57,974 nucleotides of DNA from Rhodospirillales bacterium (lineage in GTDB: Bacteria > Pseudomonadota > Alphaproteobacteria > ATCC43930 > CGMCC-115725). The stretch spans positions 1 to 57,974 of the forward strand of contig CANJCB010000024.1 in NCBI GenBank assembly GCA_947473305.1. The letters are read 5' to 3'. How positions within the stretch are numbered: the stretch's first letter is position 1; each line of letters starts with the position of its first letter. A program made the position numbers and the translations under genes. A model generated the notes under the pieces. That model was not told where the DNA came from and did no database searches. It saw only the letters and a list, made by a program, of their open reading frames with translations. Of the stretch, positions 1 through 7,468 are shown one piece after another.

Positions 1-147
1 ACTGGTTCAACAACAGGCGTCTGCTGGAGCCTATCGGAAACATTCCTCCCGCCGAAGCCGAGGAACGCTACTACGCCATGCTCGACGACATACAAGCGGC
101 AGCATAACTTAAACTAAACGGCCTCCACGAATCCCGGGGCGGTTCAG
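1..147 (+). mobile_element. Right end of an IS3-family insertion sequence (cut by window start)
   Basis: The window opens inside the 3' end of an IS3-family element. A transposase tail stops at 107. It is followed by about 40 noncoding bases ending in a C/G-rich stretch and ggcggttcag at 138-147, which looks like the right terminal inverted repeat of this family. The left end lies outside the window, so neither the terminal-repeat match nor a target duplication can be confirmed. The exact right boundary is inferred. Confidence 0.55.
3..107 (+). CDS. IS3-family transposase OrfB, C-terminal end (partial)
   Basis: The 34 visible residues begin WFNNRRLLEPIGNIPPAEAE and end with an Ala-rich tail before TAA at 105-107. 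The order W-x-N-x-R-R-L, then I-G-x-x-P-P-A-E-x-E, then Y-Y is the usual C-terminus of the DDE integrase-type transposase (OrfB) of IS3 elements. The catalytic residues lie upstream of the window, so it is not possible to say whether this copy is intact. It is the coding part of the IS end described at 1-147. Confidence 0.75.
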   Translation, partial: WFNNRRLLEPIGNIPPAEAEERYYAMLDDIQAAA

Positions 148-152
148 ATGGG

Positions 153-307
153 ATGAAATCCATCTGTTATAAAAGACACCGCTTACCGCCCGAAGTTATC
201 CGCCAAGCCGTTTGGCTATACTTCAAATTCACCCTGAGTTTGCGCGATGTGGAGGACATTCTCGCCGAGCGCGGGATTTACGTCTCCTAAGAGACGGTCC
301 GGTGCTG
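153..307 (+). pseudogene. IS6-family transposase, N-terminal fragment with nonsense codon
   Basis: Starting at ATG 153 the frame reads MKSICYKRHRLPPEVIRQAV, then L-Y-x-K-F-T-L-S-L-R-D-V-E-D and L-A-E-R-G-I-Y-V-S. This is the N-terminal region of IS6-family (IS26-like) transposases. TAA at 288-290 stands where the family usually has Tyr (VS-Y-ETVR); after it the frame resumes with ETVRC. Homology ends at about 307, where a second element's end begins. The DDE domain is missing, so this is a dead remnant of about 50 codons. The family call rests on recognised motifs only. Confidence 0.6.
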
Positions 308-335
308 TAATCTACCCCCTTCAGAGTGGTCCATC
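308..335 (+). repeat. IS3-like terminal sequence, copy 1
   Basis: This 28-bp stretch matches 913-940 at 26 of 28 positions in the same orientation, with a perfect 21-bp core (315-335 and 920-940). In the second copy the stretch is followed by an IS3 OrfA start, so it looks like the terminal sequence of an IS3-family element. Here it directly interrupts the IS6-family fragment. Confidence 0.5.
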
Positions 336-346
336 TGATGTTTTAG

Positions 347-637
347 ATTGGCCGCCTGCCCCGGAAACCGCGACGCTGCCATTGCTGCTTCCAGGGCCGC
401 TTCGCTCCACCTCCGACCGTCAATGGCGAGGGAGGAAACAAAGTCCTAATATTCTACCCGGACCACTCGAAGCAGGCCTATCTGTATTCTAGAGTGGCAG
501 AATATCAAAAATACAGCGCGAGTTTGCTACTGACGGACCTGAAGCCTACCGTGGCGCCCAAAACCGGAGTTTACCTTGGGAATGTCTGGCAAAAATCACG
601 GTGCCGGGAAACAACTTGGTTAGTTACCATTATTTAA
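347..637 (+). pseudogene. Open 3' gene fragment without a start codon, unknown protein
   Basis: A frame is open from 347 (just after TAG at 344-346) to TAA at 635-637, about 96 codons, with no usable ATG. The first third translates an IS end. From about 443 the translation looks protein-like, with segments such as KVLIFYPDHSK, AYLYSRVAEYQKYSASLL and LKPTVAPKTGVYLGNVW. I do not recognise the family. The simplest reading is the C-terminal end of a gene whose 5' part was lost when an IS landed in it. It could also be a chance open frame. 638-681 is AT-rich and shows nothing else. Confidence 0.25.
403..430 (+). repeat. IS-associated 28-bp repeat, copy 1
   Basis: This segment matches 1106-1133 at 25 of 28 positions in the same orientation. 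In both places it lies to the right of the IS3-like terminal sequence, 95 bp from it here and 193 bp in copy 2. Both copies therefore appear to be differently deleted fragments of related elements. Confidence 0.45.
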
Positions 638-681
638 AATTTGATCCGCCTTTTAGGCGTTGAAAAAGAGCTAACTATATT

Positions 682-906
682 TTGAAAAGATTTTGCCAGC
701 TTTTTATGTTCTTAGTCGTCCTCACTTTTTCTGCAGGGGGGTGTACGGCTAACTATTATTTTGATCAGTCTGGTACGACAGTAATTAATCATCCTGTTGA
801 GAAGGGTTCCGAAAAACCCACTACAGTAATGCGCCCGGTTCGTGATCCTCACAACCCCTACGGACGAGATCACCCTCCATTCAATGGATCATCACGTACT
901 CGCTGA
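682..906 (+). CDS. Small predicted lipoprotein, unknown function
   Basis: This 74-residue frame starts with TTG. It opens with a typical export signal: M-K-R, then a hydrophobic run (about residues 7-17) ending A-G-G-C, so Cys21 could be lipidated. The rest is hydrophilic and Pro-rich (for example DPHNPYGRDHPPFNGSS), with no recognised domain. The ribosome-binding site is weak (aaagag near 665). Base composition is clearly more AT-rich than the main gene blocks, and it sits among IS fragments, which fits acquired DNA. A spurious frame cannot be excluded, but the ordered signal-lipobox-tail layout favours a real gene. Confidence 0.4.
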   Translation: MKRFCQLFMFLVVLTFSAGGCTANYYFDQSGTTVINHPVEKGSEKPTTVMRPVRDPHNPYGRDHPPFNGSSRTR

Positions 907-912
907 TCGGCC

Positions 913-940
913 TGATCTGCCCCCTTCAGAGTGGTCCATC
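913..940 (+). repeat. IS3-like terminal sequence, copy 2
   Basis: Second copy of the 28-bp sequence at 308-335 (26 of 28 identical). It lies 35 bp upstream of an IS3 OrfA-like start at 976, the spacing expected between the left terminal repeat and orfA in this family. It is therefore read as the left end of a broken IS3-family element. Confidence 0.5.
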
Positions 941-975
941 GACTATTTTAGTGTGGACCCTGAAGGAGAGGAGAA

Positions 976-1038
976 ATGGGCAAGAAGCACGGGCCTGAAG
1001 AACTTATCGGCAAGCTGTTCCCGGCGGTGACAAAGTAG
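976..1038 (+). pseudogene. IS3-family transposase OrfA, N-terminal remnant
   Basis: ATG 976 has a good ribosome-binding site (ggagagg about 5 bases upstream) and opens MGKKHGPEELIGKLFPAVTK before TAG at 1036. M-x-K-K-x-x-x-P-E-E-x-I-x-K-L is the start of the helix-turn-helix OrfA of many IS3 elements. The remaining roughly 70 residues and all of OrfB are missing. The following sequence (1039-1140) belongs to another piece of IS-like DNA, so the element is a mosaic remnant. Confidence 0.5.
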
Positions 1039-1105
1039 GCCACTGAAGCGGCGGCATTTTGCGGCTGCGGCGGAGTAAAACCCGGGCAGTGCACTGGGGC
1101 ACCTA

Positions 1106-1133
1106 CGCTCCACCTCCAGCCGGCAATGGCGAG
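1106..1133 (+). repeat. IS-associated 28-bp repeat, copy 2
   Basis: Partner of 403-430 (25 of 28 identical, same orientation). It lies just downstream of the OrfA remnant. Between 1039 and 1387 no convincing gene is visible: the stretch holds this repeat, a tandem 11-bp repeat, an AT-rich segment (about 1240-1285) and a tRNA-like fragment. Confidence 0.4.
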
Positions 1134-1211
1134 GAGGGCTAGGGCTTTTGCGGCGCGCAAGGCCAGGGCAACATGCCAGAACGGTGTTTTCGGAGTGTTT
1201 GTCCGAGGAAC

Positions 1212-1234
1212 ACTTGGGGGTAGACTTGGGGGTA
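1212..1234 (+). repeat. Tandem 11-bp repeat, two copies
   Basis: The unit acttgggggta occurs at 1212-1222 and again at 1224-1234, a 12-bp period. G-rich tgggggta pairs of this kind are common around the start of tyrosine-integrase genes next to attachment sites. Here no integrase gene follows. The link to integration is inferred from the neighbouring tRNA-like fragment at 1290-1312. Confidence 0.45.
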
Positions 1235-1289
1235 TAGAAGGTATTTATTTTATAATATTTATATTTATCAATGGCTTAAGATAAAGAAT

Positions 1290-1312
1290 TGGCGGAGGGG
1301 GTGGACTCGATC
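1290..1312 (-). other. Possible attachment-site remnant: tRNA-Ser-like 3' end
   Basis: On the minus strand this segment reads like the T-loop to CCA end of a tRNA: GATCGAGTCC (close to GTTCGAATCC), then ACCCCCTCC, discriminator G and CCA. A G discriminator with a CUCC-type acceptor strand is typical of tRNA-Ser. The rest of a tRNA is absent. Duplicated tRNA 3' ends are the usual trace of integrase-mediated insertion, and the G-rich tandem repeat nearby supports this. The two T-loop mismatches could be decay. The identity is an inference. Confidence 0.35.
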
Positions 1313-1387
1313 ATTGTCATAGAAAATATATGATGTCATTGAAGGTATTTCCATTGTTCCCTTTTATCGACAGCTATCCCGAGGGAG

Positions 1388-1681
1388 ATGCCTGTCGGCC
1401 TGACTGAGGCCTTCGCACGATTGCGGAGGAATGCGGACTCTGCGTGGGCTTTGTGCTCAGACGCCGCCAGTGATGAAACCGCCCTTTTCCTGCGGTTGCA
1501 GGACGAACTGCGGCACTTCTTCACGCGGACCATCACTAGGGTAAGCGCTTCAGAAGGCGCTCGAGGCCGGTGGTCCTCGGCTGGGGGTGTCTAGGCCGCA
1601 GCGCTGGGGCCGGTTTTCGAAAGGTAGCTGCAACGCGCCAGGATCAGGCTCGTGGAGTTGCTGAACGAGGTGTTGAGGTAA
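1388..1681 (+). pseudogene. Decayed reading frame of unknown function
   Basis: ATG 1388 opens a 68-codon frame (LTEAFARLRRNADSAWALCS and onwards) that stops at 1592-1594. The same frame continues in protein-like fashion through a second stop (1625-1627) and ends with RIRLVELLNEVLR at 1679-1681. Two in-frame stops within an otherwise consistent amphipathic sequence suggest a broken gene. I recognise no family. The Shine-Dalgarno-like gaggga lies only one base before the ATG, which also argues against current translation. Confidence 0.25.
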
Positions 1682-1789
1682 ATTGCTGGCGACAGTCAGA
1701 ATCTTGCCTGCCAGGTCCGCGAGGGGTCCGCTTCGAAATGTGAGGAAAAATAAAGAGGGCGAAATCGACCATAGAACCGCAGAAACGCT

Positions 1790-1865
<76 letters not shown>

Positions 1866-1938
1866 TCTCAAGGGGGCGGACAATATTCCGCGGCTCTCAT
1901 AGAATCAACCGAAAGACCGCCTATCGGCTTCGGCCCCG

Positions 1939-1966
1939 TTGACATCCCTCCCCTCCTTGATAGGCT
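1939..1966 (+). promoter_or_regulatory. Candidate sigma70 promoter for the polyamine-type transporter operon
   Basis: A perfect TTGACA (1939-1944) is followed after 16 bp by TAGGCT (1961-1966), which keeps T, A and the final T of the -10 consensus. Transcription would start near 1973, about 35 bases before the first permease ATG at 2009. The cctatc/gatagg inverted repeat (1920-1925, 1958-1963) flanks the -35 region. This rests on pattern matching only. Confidence 0.35.
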
Positions 1967-2008
1967 TCGCATGCGGCGCTTCTCTGCGGCCTTCAAACTC
2001 GGTTCCTC

Positions 2009-2911
2009 ATGACCACATCGGCTCTCTCATCGGACATCGGCGGCGGCGCTGCGGGGCGCGGCAGGAATCGCTTCGGCGAGTTCCGCAATACGCGGGTCTA
2101 TTGGCTCTTTCTGGTGCCGGGCGCCCTCCTCCTGGTCCTCCTCTACCTGCTGCCGGTGGGGCAGGTGCTGTGGCTCAGCGTCACCGAGCCCAAGTTCGGC
2201 TTCGACAATTACGTGCAGATGGTCGAGAATCCTGCGGTTCAGCGGGTCGTCTGGGCGACTTTGCGCATCTGCGTGACCACCACCGCGATCACCGTGGTGC
2301 TCGGCTATGCGGTGGCCTATGTGCTGGTGCATGTGAACGAGCATACCCGCCGGCTCCTCATGCTGGCCGTTCTCGTGCCCTTCTGGCTGTCGCTCCTGGC
2401 GCGGGCCTTCGCCTGGGTGACGCTGCTGCGCGGCAACGGGGTCGTCAATACGGCGCTCATGAACTGGGGGATCATCGGCCAGCCGCTGGAACTGATGCGC
2501 AACGAGTTCGGCGTCATGGTCGGCATGATCCACTATATGCTGCCCTATGCGATCCTGCCGTTGCTGGCGAATCTCGACGGCATCGACCGGCGGCTGATCA
2601 GCGCGGCGCGGGGCCTGGGCGCATCGCCGACCGTGGCTTTCCTGAAAATCTTCCTGCCTCTGAGCGTACCCGGCATCGCGGGCGCGGCAACCCTGGTCTT
2701 CGTCTTCGCGCTGGGCTTCTATGTGACCCCGGCCATCCTGGGTGGCGGCAAGACCCTGATGCTGGCGGAGATGATCAAGGTGAACATCATCGATACCGTG
2801 CGCTGGGCCCTGGCAGCGACGCTCTCCTCCTCGCTTCTCATCGTTATCCTGCTCACCCTCGGGATCATGACCCGGCTGGTGGGCGCCAAGCGGCTCTTCG
2901 GCACGCCATGA
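2009..2911 (+). CDS. ABC transporter permease, PotB-like (spermidine/putrescine type)
   Basis: The 300-residue protein is an inner-membrane permease of the polyamine-type (PotB/PotC) importer family. A short Gly-rich cytoplasmic N-terminus is followed by a first membrane segment around residues 31-53 (VYWLFLVPGALLLVLLYLLP). About five more segments follow. The cytoplasmic EAA coupling loop sits near 198-215 (ISAARGLGASPTVAF), ahead of a conserved P-G-I-x-G-A motif. No clear Shine-Dalgarno precedes ATG 2009, so the start could be leader-dependent or slightly different. It is the first gene of a permease-permease-ATPase operon and overlaps the next gene by ATGA. The substrate is unknown; polyamine-type systems also carry other cationic or small organic compounds. 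Confidence 0.9.
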   Translation: MTTSALSSDIGGGAAGRGRNRFGEFRNTRVYWLFLVPGALLLVLLYLLPVGQVLWLSVTEPKFGFDNYVQMVENPAVQRVVWATLRICVTTTAITVVLGYAVAYVLVHVNEHTRRLLMLAVLVPFWLSLLARAFAWVTLLRGNGVVNTALMNWGIIGQPLELMRNEFGVMVGMIHYMLPYAILPLLANLDGIDRRLISAARGLGASPTVAFLKIFLPLSVPGIAGAATLVFVFALGFYVTPAILGGGKTLMLAEMIKVNIIDTVRWALAATLSSSLLIVILLTLGIMTRLVGAKRLFGTP

Positions 2912-3702
2912 CCCGCAGCAGCCTGGGCTTCAAGGCCACCTTCGCCCTCACCTGCCTGGTGCTGTTCTTCCTGCTGGCGCCGATCTTCATCGTCGCCCCG
3001 GTTTCCTTGACACCGGAGCGCTACCTCTCCCTGCCGACAAGCGAGATCTCGTTCCGGCATTATATCGCCATCTTCGGGAACGAGGTCTGGCTCAAGAGCC
3101 TCGGGCGCAGCCTCCTTGTCGCGTTCTTTTCGACCGGCCTGTCGCTGTTGATCGGGATCTTCTATGCGATCGCCTGCTGGCGTTTGGGCCCACCCTGGTC
3201 GGGGATCTTCACCGGCCTGGCGCTGATGCCCCTGATCGTGCCCACCATCGTCAACGGCGTCGCCTTCTTCCGCGCCTGGATCGCGCTCGACCTGTTGGAC
3301 ACCTATCCGGGCGTGATCCTCGCCCATACGATCACCAGCATTCCCTACGTGGTGATCGGCTGCTCGGTGGCGCTGGCCAATATGGACCGGCGTCTGGAAC
3401 AGGCTTCCCGCAGCCTGGGCGCCTCGGTCTGGCGCACCTCGCGTTCGGTGATCGTGCCGAACATCCTGCCGGGGATCGTTTCGGGAGGGGTCTTCGCCTT
3501 CATCCACGCCTGGGACGAGATTGTCGTTCTCCTCTTCATCTCGAGCCGCCACGTCTATCTCCTGCCGCGCGCGATCTGGGACGGCATCAACGAAAACGTC
3601 GACCCGACGATTGCGGCGATTGCGACCGTGCTGGTGATCATCACCATCGCGGTATTATTGACGGACTATTTCCTGGCGCGGCGGCGGGCGAGCCCGAGTT
3701 GA
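2908..3702 (+). CDS. ABC transporter permease, PotC-like
   Basis: This is the second permease subunit, 264 residues. The N-terminal membrane segment (about residues 10-30, ATFALTCLVLFFLLAPIFIV) is followed by the PotC-family pattern P-x-S-L-T-x-x-x-Y-x-S-x-P. The EAA-type loop reads LEQASRSLGASVWRTSR and is followed by IVPNILPGIVSGGVFAFI. Its ATG overlaps the stop of the PotB-like gene (ATGA at 2908-2911), so the two are probably translationally coupled and form a heterodimer. 3703-3790 is noncoding and contains a gagccg/cggctc inverted repeat (3739-3771) that could attenuate the downstream ATPase gene. Confidence 0.9.
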   Translation: MTRSSLGFKATFALTCLVLFFLLAPIFIVAPVSLTPERYLSLPTSEISFRHYIAIFGNEVWLKSLGRSLLVAFFSTGLSLLIGIFYAIACWRLGPPWSGIFTGLALMPLIVPTIVNGVAFFRAWIALDLLDTYPGVILAHTITSIPYVVIGCSVALANMDRRLEQASRSLGASVWRTSRSVIVPNILPGIVSGGVFAFIHAWDEIVVLLFISSRHVYLLPRAIWDGINENVDPTIAAIATVLVIITIAVLLTDYFLARRRASPS

Positions 3703-3790
3703 TAAGCGCCACGGTATTTCACAGCATGACGGGACAGCGAGCCGGGATGACCGCCAGCCAATAGGCGGCTCACGGCGCAGGGAGACAGAT

Positions 3791-4879
3791 TTGCAACAGG
3801 TCGCGCACAGCCTTTCGATCGAGGCCGTCACCAAGACTTATGGCCCCGTTCACGCCGTGGACAATGTCAGCCTTTCCGTGGAGGCCGGCCAGTTCCTGAC
3901 CCTGCTTGGCCCCTCGGGGTCGGGCAAGACGACATTGCTCATGATGATCGCCGGCTTCGTCGAGCCGACTGCGGGCGAGATCCTGCTCGACAGGAAATCC
4001 ATCACCGGGTTGGTCCCGGAAAAACGCAACTTCGGCATGGTCTTCCAGGGCTATGCGCTCTTTCCCCATATGAGCGTCGCCGACAATGTGGCTTTCCCCC
4101 TGAAGGTCCGGAAGGCATCGAAGGCGGAGATCGACGAGCGGGTGAAAACGGCGCTCGACCTCGTGCAGCTCTCCACCCTGGCGGACCGCCTGCCAAAGCA
4201 GCTTTCCGGCGGGCAGCAGCAGCGCGTGGCGCTTGCCCGGGCGCTGGTCTTTTCCCCCGACCTCCTGCTTCTCGACGAGCCTTTGAGCGCCCTCGACAAG
4301 AAGCTGCGGGCGGAACTGCAGTCGGAATTGAAGGAAATCCATCGCCGGGTGGGCACTACTTTCGTCAACGTCACCCACGACCAGGAGGAAGCGCTCTCCA
4401 TGTCAGACCGGATCGCGGTCCTGCGCGACGGGAAGGTCGTCCAATACGGCGCCCCCACAGACCTCTACGAGCGGCCGGCAACGCGCTTCGTGGCCGATTT
4501 CTTCGGTGCCGCAAACTTCCTCCCCGCGCTGATCCTGGACCGGGACGAAAGCGGCTTTGCCTATGAGGTTGCCGGGTCCAGGTTCGAGCATCGCCAGGCC
4601 GCCGCACCTCCGGCGGCCGGCCAATCGGTCCTCCTCTCGGTGAGGCCGGATAAGGTCCGGCTCCAGCCTGCGGCGACCGAAGGCGCAAAACTCCTCGGTA
4701 CCGTGCGGGTGGCAACCTATGTAGGGCGGCAGTTCCATGTGGTCGTGGACCTCGGAGCCCTCGGACGCTTCAATGTCACCCTGCCCACGGCCCTGGCGGT
4801 AGGCGATCTTCTGGAGCCCGGCGCGGAAGTCGCCTTGACCTGGGAGCGAGATGCTACGGTCATGGTCGAACACGACTGA
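3791..4879 (+). CDS. ABC transporter ATP-binding protein, PotA-like
   Basis: This 362-residue ATPase powers the importer encoded just upstream. Visible motifs are Walker A GPSGSGKTT (about residues 38-46), the Q-loop FQGYALFPHM, the signature LSGGQQQRVALARAL, Walker B LLLLDEPLSALD and the switch His in VTHDQEE. The C-terminal third (from about 240) is the TOBE-type regulatory region usual for PotA/FbpC-type ATPases. The start is TTG 3791, preceded by agggaga at the right distance. An 88-bp gap separates it from the permeases, and only about 48 bp separates it from the next binding-protein gene, so all are likely transcribed together. Confidence 0.92.
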   Translation: MQQVAHSLSIEAVTKTYGPVHAVDNVSLSVEAGQFLTLLGPSGSGKTTLLMMIAGFVEPTAGEILLDRKSITGLVPEKRNFGMVFQGYALFPHMSVADNVAFPLKVRKASKAEIDERVKTALDLVQLSTLADRLPKQLSGGQQQRVALARALVFSPDLLLLDEPLSALDKKLRAELQSELKEIHRRVGTTFVNVTHDQEEALSMSDRIAVLRDGKVVQYGAPTDLYERPATRFVADFFGAANFLPALILDRDESGFAYEVAGSRFEHRQAAAPPAAGQSVLLSVRPDKVRLQPAATEGAKLLGTVRVATYVGRQFHVVVDLGALGRFNVTLPTALAVGDLLEPGAEVALTWERDATVMVEHD

Positions 4880-4927
4880 AAATGGGAACGCACGGGAACA
4901 ACCGGGAATAAAACGGGAGGTCTTGGG

Positions 4928-6523
4928 ATGATCTACAAAGCATTCCCGCTGGGCGTCGCCATGTTCTGCCTGGTGGCAAGCGGCCTGACCCATGAAGCCA
5001 AAGCCCAAGCCCAAGAGACTCCGAAGCGCGGCGGGACCGCGATCTTCTCCATCGGACAGGACCCTCAGGGGGTCAATCCCGACACCTCCGTCAACCCGCC
5101 GGACCGGCTCATCGGCTGCACCACCTACGAGGGCCTGGTCAATATCTCGCCCGACTACAAGATCTTGCCCTTGCTGGTGAAATCCTGGGCTGTGACGGCT
5201 GACGGGCTCACCTATACCTTCGAGTTGAAGGACGTCGACTGGCATGACGGCAAGAAGCTCACCGCCGAGGACGTGAAATACACGCTGCTGGAGGTCGCGA
5301 CGAAATATTCGCCGGTCTTCGCGCCTTCGGGCCGTGCCATCGAGAGCATCGACGCTTCCGTGCCGACACGGGTGGTGGTGAAACTGAAGCAGCCCTTCGG
5401 CCCTTTCATGATCTCGCTCACCTGCACCCAGGGCGCGGCGATCCTGCCCTCCCATCTTCTCAAGGGAACCGATCCCCTGAAGAACAAGGTGTCTCTGGAT
5501 TCGCCCGTGGGCACCGGCTCCTTCAAGCTCGCCGAATGGAAGCGCGGCGACTTCGTCCGCATGACCCGCAACGAGAAATACCATCAACCGGGGAAACCCT
5601 ATCTCGACGCCGTGATCGCCAAGGTCATCCCGACCGTCGCGGGCCGGCTCAACGCGCTCCAGGCGGGCGAGATCGACCTCCACCAATATTTTCCCGGCCA
5701 TGAGATCGAAGCGGTCCAGAAGGACCCGAAACTCAAGATCGAGCGCAGCGACGCCTCGCCCGGCATCAACCTCCTCGCCATGAACGTAAACCGGAAGCCC
5801 TTCGACGACGTCCGGGTGCGTCGCGGGCTCTTCATGGCCGTGGATCGCGACTACATCTTCAAGAACGCCTTCTTCTCGGTGGGCGGTGTCGGATTGAAGC
5901 CCTATACCTCCGACATTCCCTGGGCGGCCAATCCCGACATCGATTTCAGCAAGATGTATCCCTACGACATCGCCAAGGCGAATGCGATGCTCGACGAGAC
6001 CGACTTCAAGCGCGGAGCCGATGGAAAACGCGGCACGGTCCATATCGCCGTCTTCGCGACCCAATATCCCGAATTCCAGCAGGCGGCGCTTGCGATCAAG
6101 AGCATGTGGCAGGCGATCGGCGTCGATGTGGTGATGGACGCGCTGGAGGACACGAACCTCATCAAGACGGTCTATGTAGACCGCAACTTCGATATCATGA
6201 TCCACAGCGGGCTCAGCTTCTCCGATCCCGCGCTGGGCCTGGCGCGGGCGTTCGTCACTTCCTCCATCGGCAAGCCTTTCGGCAATCCGACCGGCTATTC
6301 CAATCCGGAGGTCGACAAGCTCTTCGAGGACGGCGAGCGCGGGACCGACTTCGACGAACGCGGCAAGTTCTACAAGCAGGCGCAGGTCATCCTGGCCCGC
6401 GACCTGCCCGCTCCCATGCTGCGGCAATTCTTTAACATCGACGGCGCGTCGAAGCGGCTGAAAGGGCTCTGGGGCAAGGCCCAGGGCAATGGCACCTGGA
6501 GCGACGCCTGGCTGGATCAATAG
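4928..6523 (+). CDS. ABC transporter substrate-binding protein, family 5 (dipeptide/oligopeptide type)
   Basis: The 531-residue protein has a Sec signal peptide (hydrophobic core about residues 8-20, cleavage after A-K-A) and the SBP family 5 fold. Typical motifs are W-H-D-G-K-K-L-T-A-E-D-V-K-Y in the first lobe and a distal region with lattice-like repeats of P-Y-D-x-x-K-A-x-x-L-L-D. Family members bind dipeptides, oligopeptides, opines or nickel in the periplasm. No DppB/C/D/F-type genes are in the window, so it either works with distant permeases or has been recruited to the polyamine-type importer at 2009-4879. A gggagg Shine-Dalgarno lies 8 bases before the ATG. Confidence 0.9.
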   Translation: MIYKAFPLGVAMFCLVASGLTHEAKAQAQETPKRGGTAIFSIGQDPQGVNPDTSVNPPDRLIGCTTYEGLVNISPDYKILPLLVKSWAVTADGLTYTFELKDVDWHDGKKLTAEDVKYTLLEVATKYSPVFAPSGRAIESIDASVPTRVVVKLKQPFGPFMISLTCTQGAAILPSHLLKGTDPLKNKVSLDSPVGTGSFKLAEWKRGDFVRMTRNEKYHQPGKPYLDAVIAKVIPTVAGRLNALQAGEIDLHQYFPGHEIEAVQKDPKLKIERSDASPGINLLAMNVNRKPFDDVRVRRGLFMAVDRDYIFKNAFFSVGGVGLKPYTSDIPWAANPDIDFSKMYPYDIAKANAMLDETDFKRGADGKRGTVHIAVFATQYPEFQQAALAIKSMWQAIGVDVVMDALEDTNLIKTVYVDRNFDIMIHSGLSFSDPALGLARAFVTSSIGKPFGNPTGYSNPEVDKLFEDGERGTDFDERGKFYKQAQVILARDLPAPMLRQFFNIDGASKRLKGLWGKAQGNGTWSDAWLDQ

Positions 6524-6536
6524 GAGCGTGGGAAGC

Positions 6537-7412
6537 ATGACGCCGGAGGGGCTCGAACTCGTCTGGGACGCGCAATGCGGGATCGCGGAAAGCTGCACTT
6601 GGGACGAACGGAACCGCCGCGTGCTCTTCTGCGATTCGACCGGGGGCCGCATCCTCGCCTATGGGGTCGACGACGGTTCCAAGCAGGCCTGGCGCTTTCC
6701 AGAAAGGGTCGGAAGCTTCGGCATCTGCGACTCCGGAAAGCTGGTGGTCGCCCTCCTCCACCGGGTCGTTCTCTTCGATCCGAAGACGGAGAAGATGAGC
6801 GAATTCACCGAACCGGTGGACCAGCCCAAGACCAGCAAGCTCAACGACGGCAAGGTCGGGCCGGACGGCTGTTTCTGGGTCGGCAGCATGGACCTCGACC
6901 CCAGGCGGCGGCCGATCTGCGATCTCTTTCGCGTGACGCCCGACGGCAAGATCGAAAAGAAGGCCGGCGGCTACAAGGTCTCCAACGGTCTCGCCTGGTC
7001 GCCGGACGGACGGACCATGTACCATTCCGACACCCAGGATTATTGGATCGACGCCTGGGATTTCGAGCCCTCGACCGGCCATATCTCGAACCGCCGCCGC
7101 TTCGCGACTTTAAGCGAAACCGACGGGCGGCCGGACGGCGCCCAATGCGATGTGGAGGGCAACTATTGGTCGCCCGGCGCCTATGGCGGGCGGATCAATT
7201 GCTTTTCGCCGTCAGGGGAACTCACCTTGACCATCGAACTGCCGTTCCCCACGCCGACCATGTTGGGCTTTGCGGAAGACAGCCTCTATATCACCACCCT
7301 GCGCCAGCACTTGAGCGAAGAGCTGAAGCAGAAATACCCCACCATGGGCGGCCTCTTCCGCATGAAGGCCCCTGCCGTCGGCGCCCCGGTCGCCCGGTTC
7401 GCCGACGTTTAA
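6537..7412 (+). CDS. SMP-30/gluconolactonase/LRE family protein
   Basis: A 291-residue six-bladed beta-propeller hydrolase, probably a cytoplasmic lactonase acting on sugar lactones or similar. Family motifs in order are the N-terminal E-x-x-x-W-D-x-R, Gly-rich FPERVGSFGICDSG, LNDGKVGPDGCFWVGSMD (Asn and Asp as metal ligands), KVSNGLAWSPDGRTMYHSDT (further ligands) and RPDGAQCDVEGNYW. I chose ATG 6537 because it follows aggag/gggaag and gives the family's usual N-terminus. An in-frame ATG at 6489 would overlap the preceding gene. It lies 13 bp after the binding-protein gene and so belongs to the same operon. Confidence 0.9.
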   Translation: MTPEGLELVWDAQCGIAESCTWDERNRRVLFCDSTGGRILAYGVDDGSKQAWRFPERVGSFGICDSGKLVVALLHRVVLFDPKTEKMSEFTEPVDQPKTSKLNDGKVGPDGCFWVGSMDLDPRRRPICDLFRVTPDGKIEKKAGGYKVSNGLAWSPDGRTMYHSDTQDYWIDAWDFEPSTGHISNRRRFATLSETDGRPDGAQCDVEGNYWSPGAYGGRINCFSPSGELTLTIELPFPTPTMLGFAEDSLYITTLRQHLSEELKQKYPTMGGLFRMKAPAVGAPVARFADV

Positions 7413-7425
7413 GATTGGCGTTGAA

Positions 7426-7457
7426 GTCCCTCTCCGCCCTTCAGGGGGGAGAGGGAC
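7426..7457. terminator. Hairpin between convergent genes, probable bidirectional terminator
   Basis: A perfect 10-bp inverted repeat (gtccctctcc at 7426-7435, ggagagggac at 7448-7457) lies in the 56-bp gap between the lactonase gene (plus) and a binding-protein gene (minus). The loop can pair further (ccc/ggg). There is no U-tract. 19 bp of one arm and loop recur inverted at 31059-31077, so this may also belong to a dispersed palindromic repeat family. Confidence 0.5.
7428..7446 (+). repeat. Dispersed 19-bp intergenic repeat, copy 1
   Basis: This 19-bp segment, inside the 7426-7457 hairpin, is identical to the reverse complement of 31059-31077. Both copies lie just downstream of transporter-related genes in short intergenic gaps, the location typical of REP-like elements. 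Only two copies were noticed in this window. Confidence 0.5.
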
Positions 7458-7468
7458 CATCAGGGAGT

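Noticed and set aside
4403-6652. 749-residue minus-strand open frame
   Set aside because: Antisense to the ATPase, family-5 binding-protein and lactonase genes, all of which have strong motifs. It is His/Arg/Glu-rich and has no family features, as expected from high-GC third positions.
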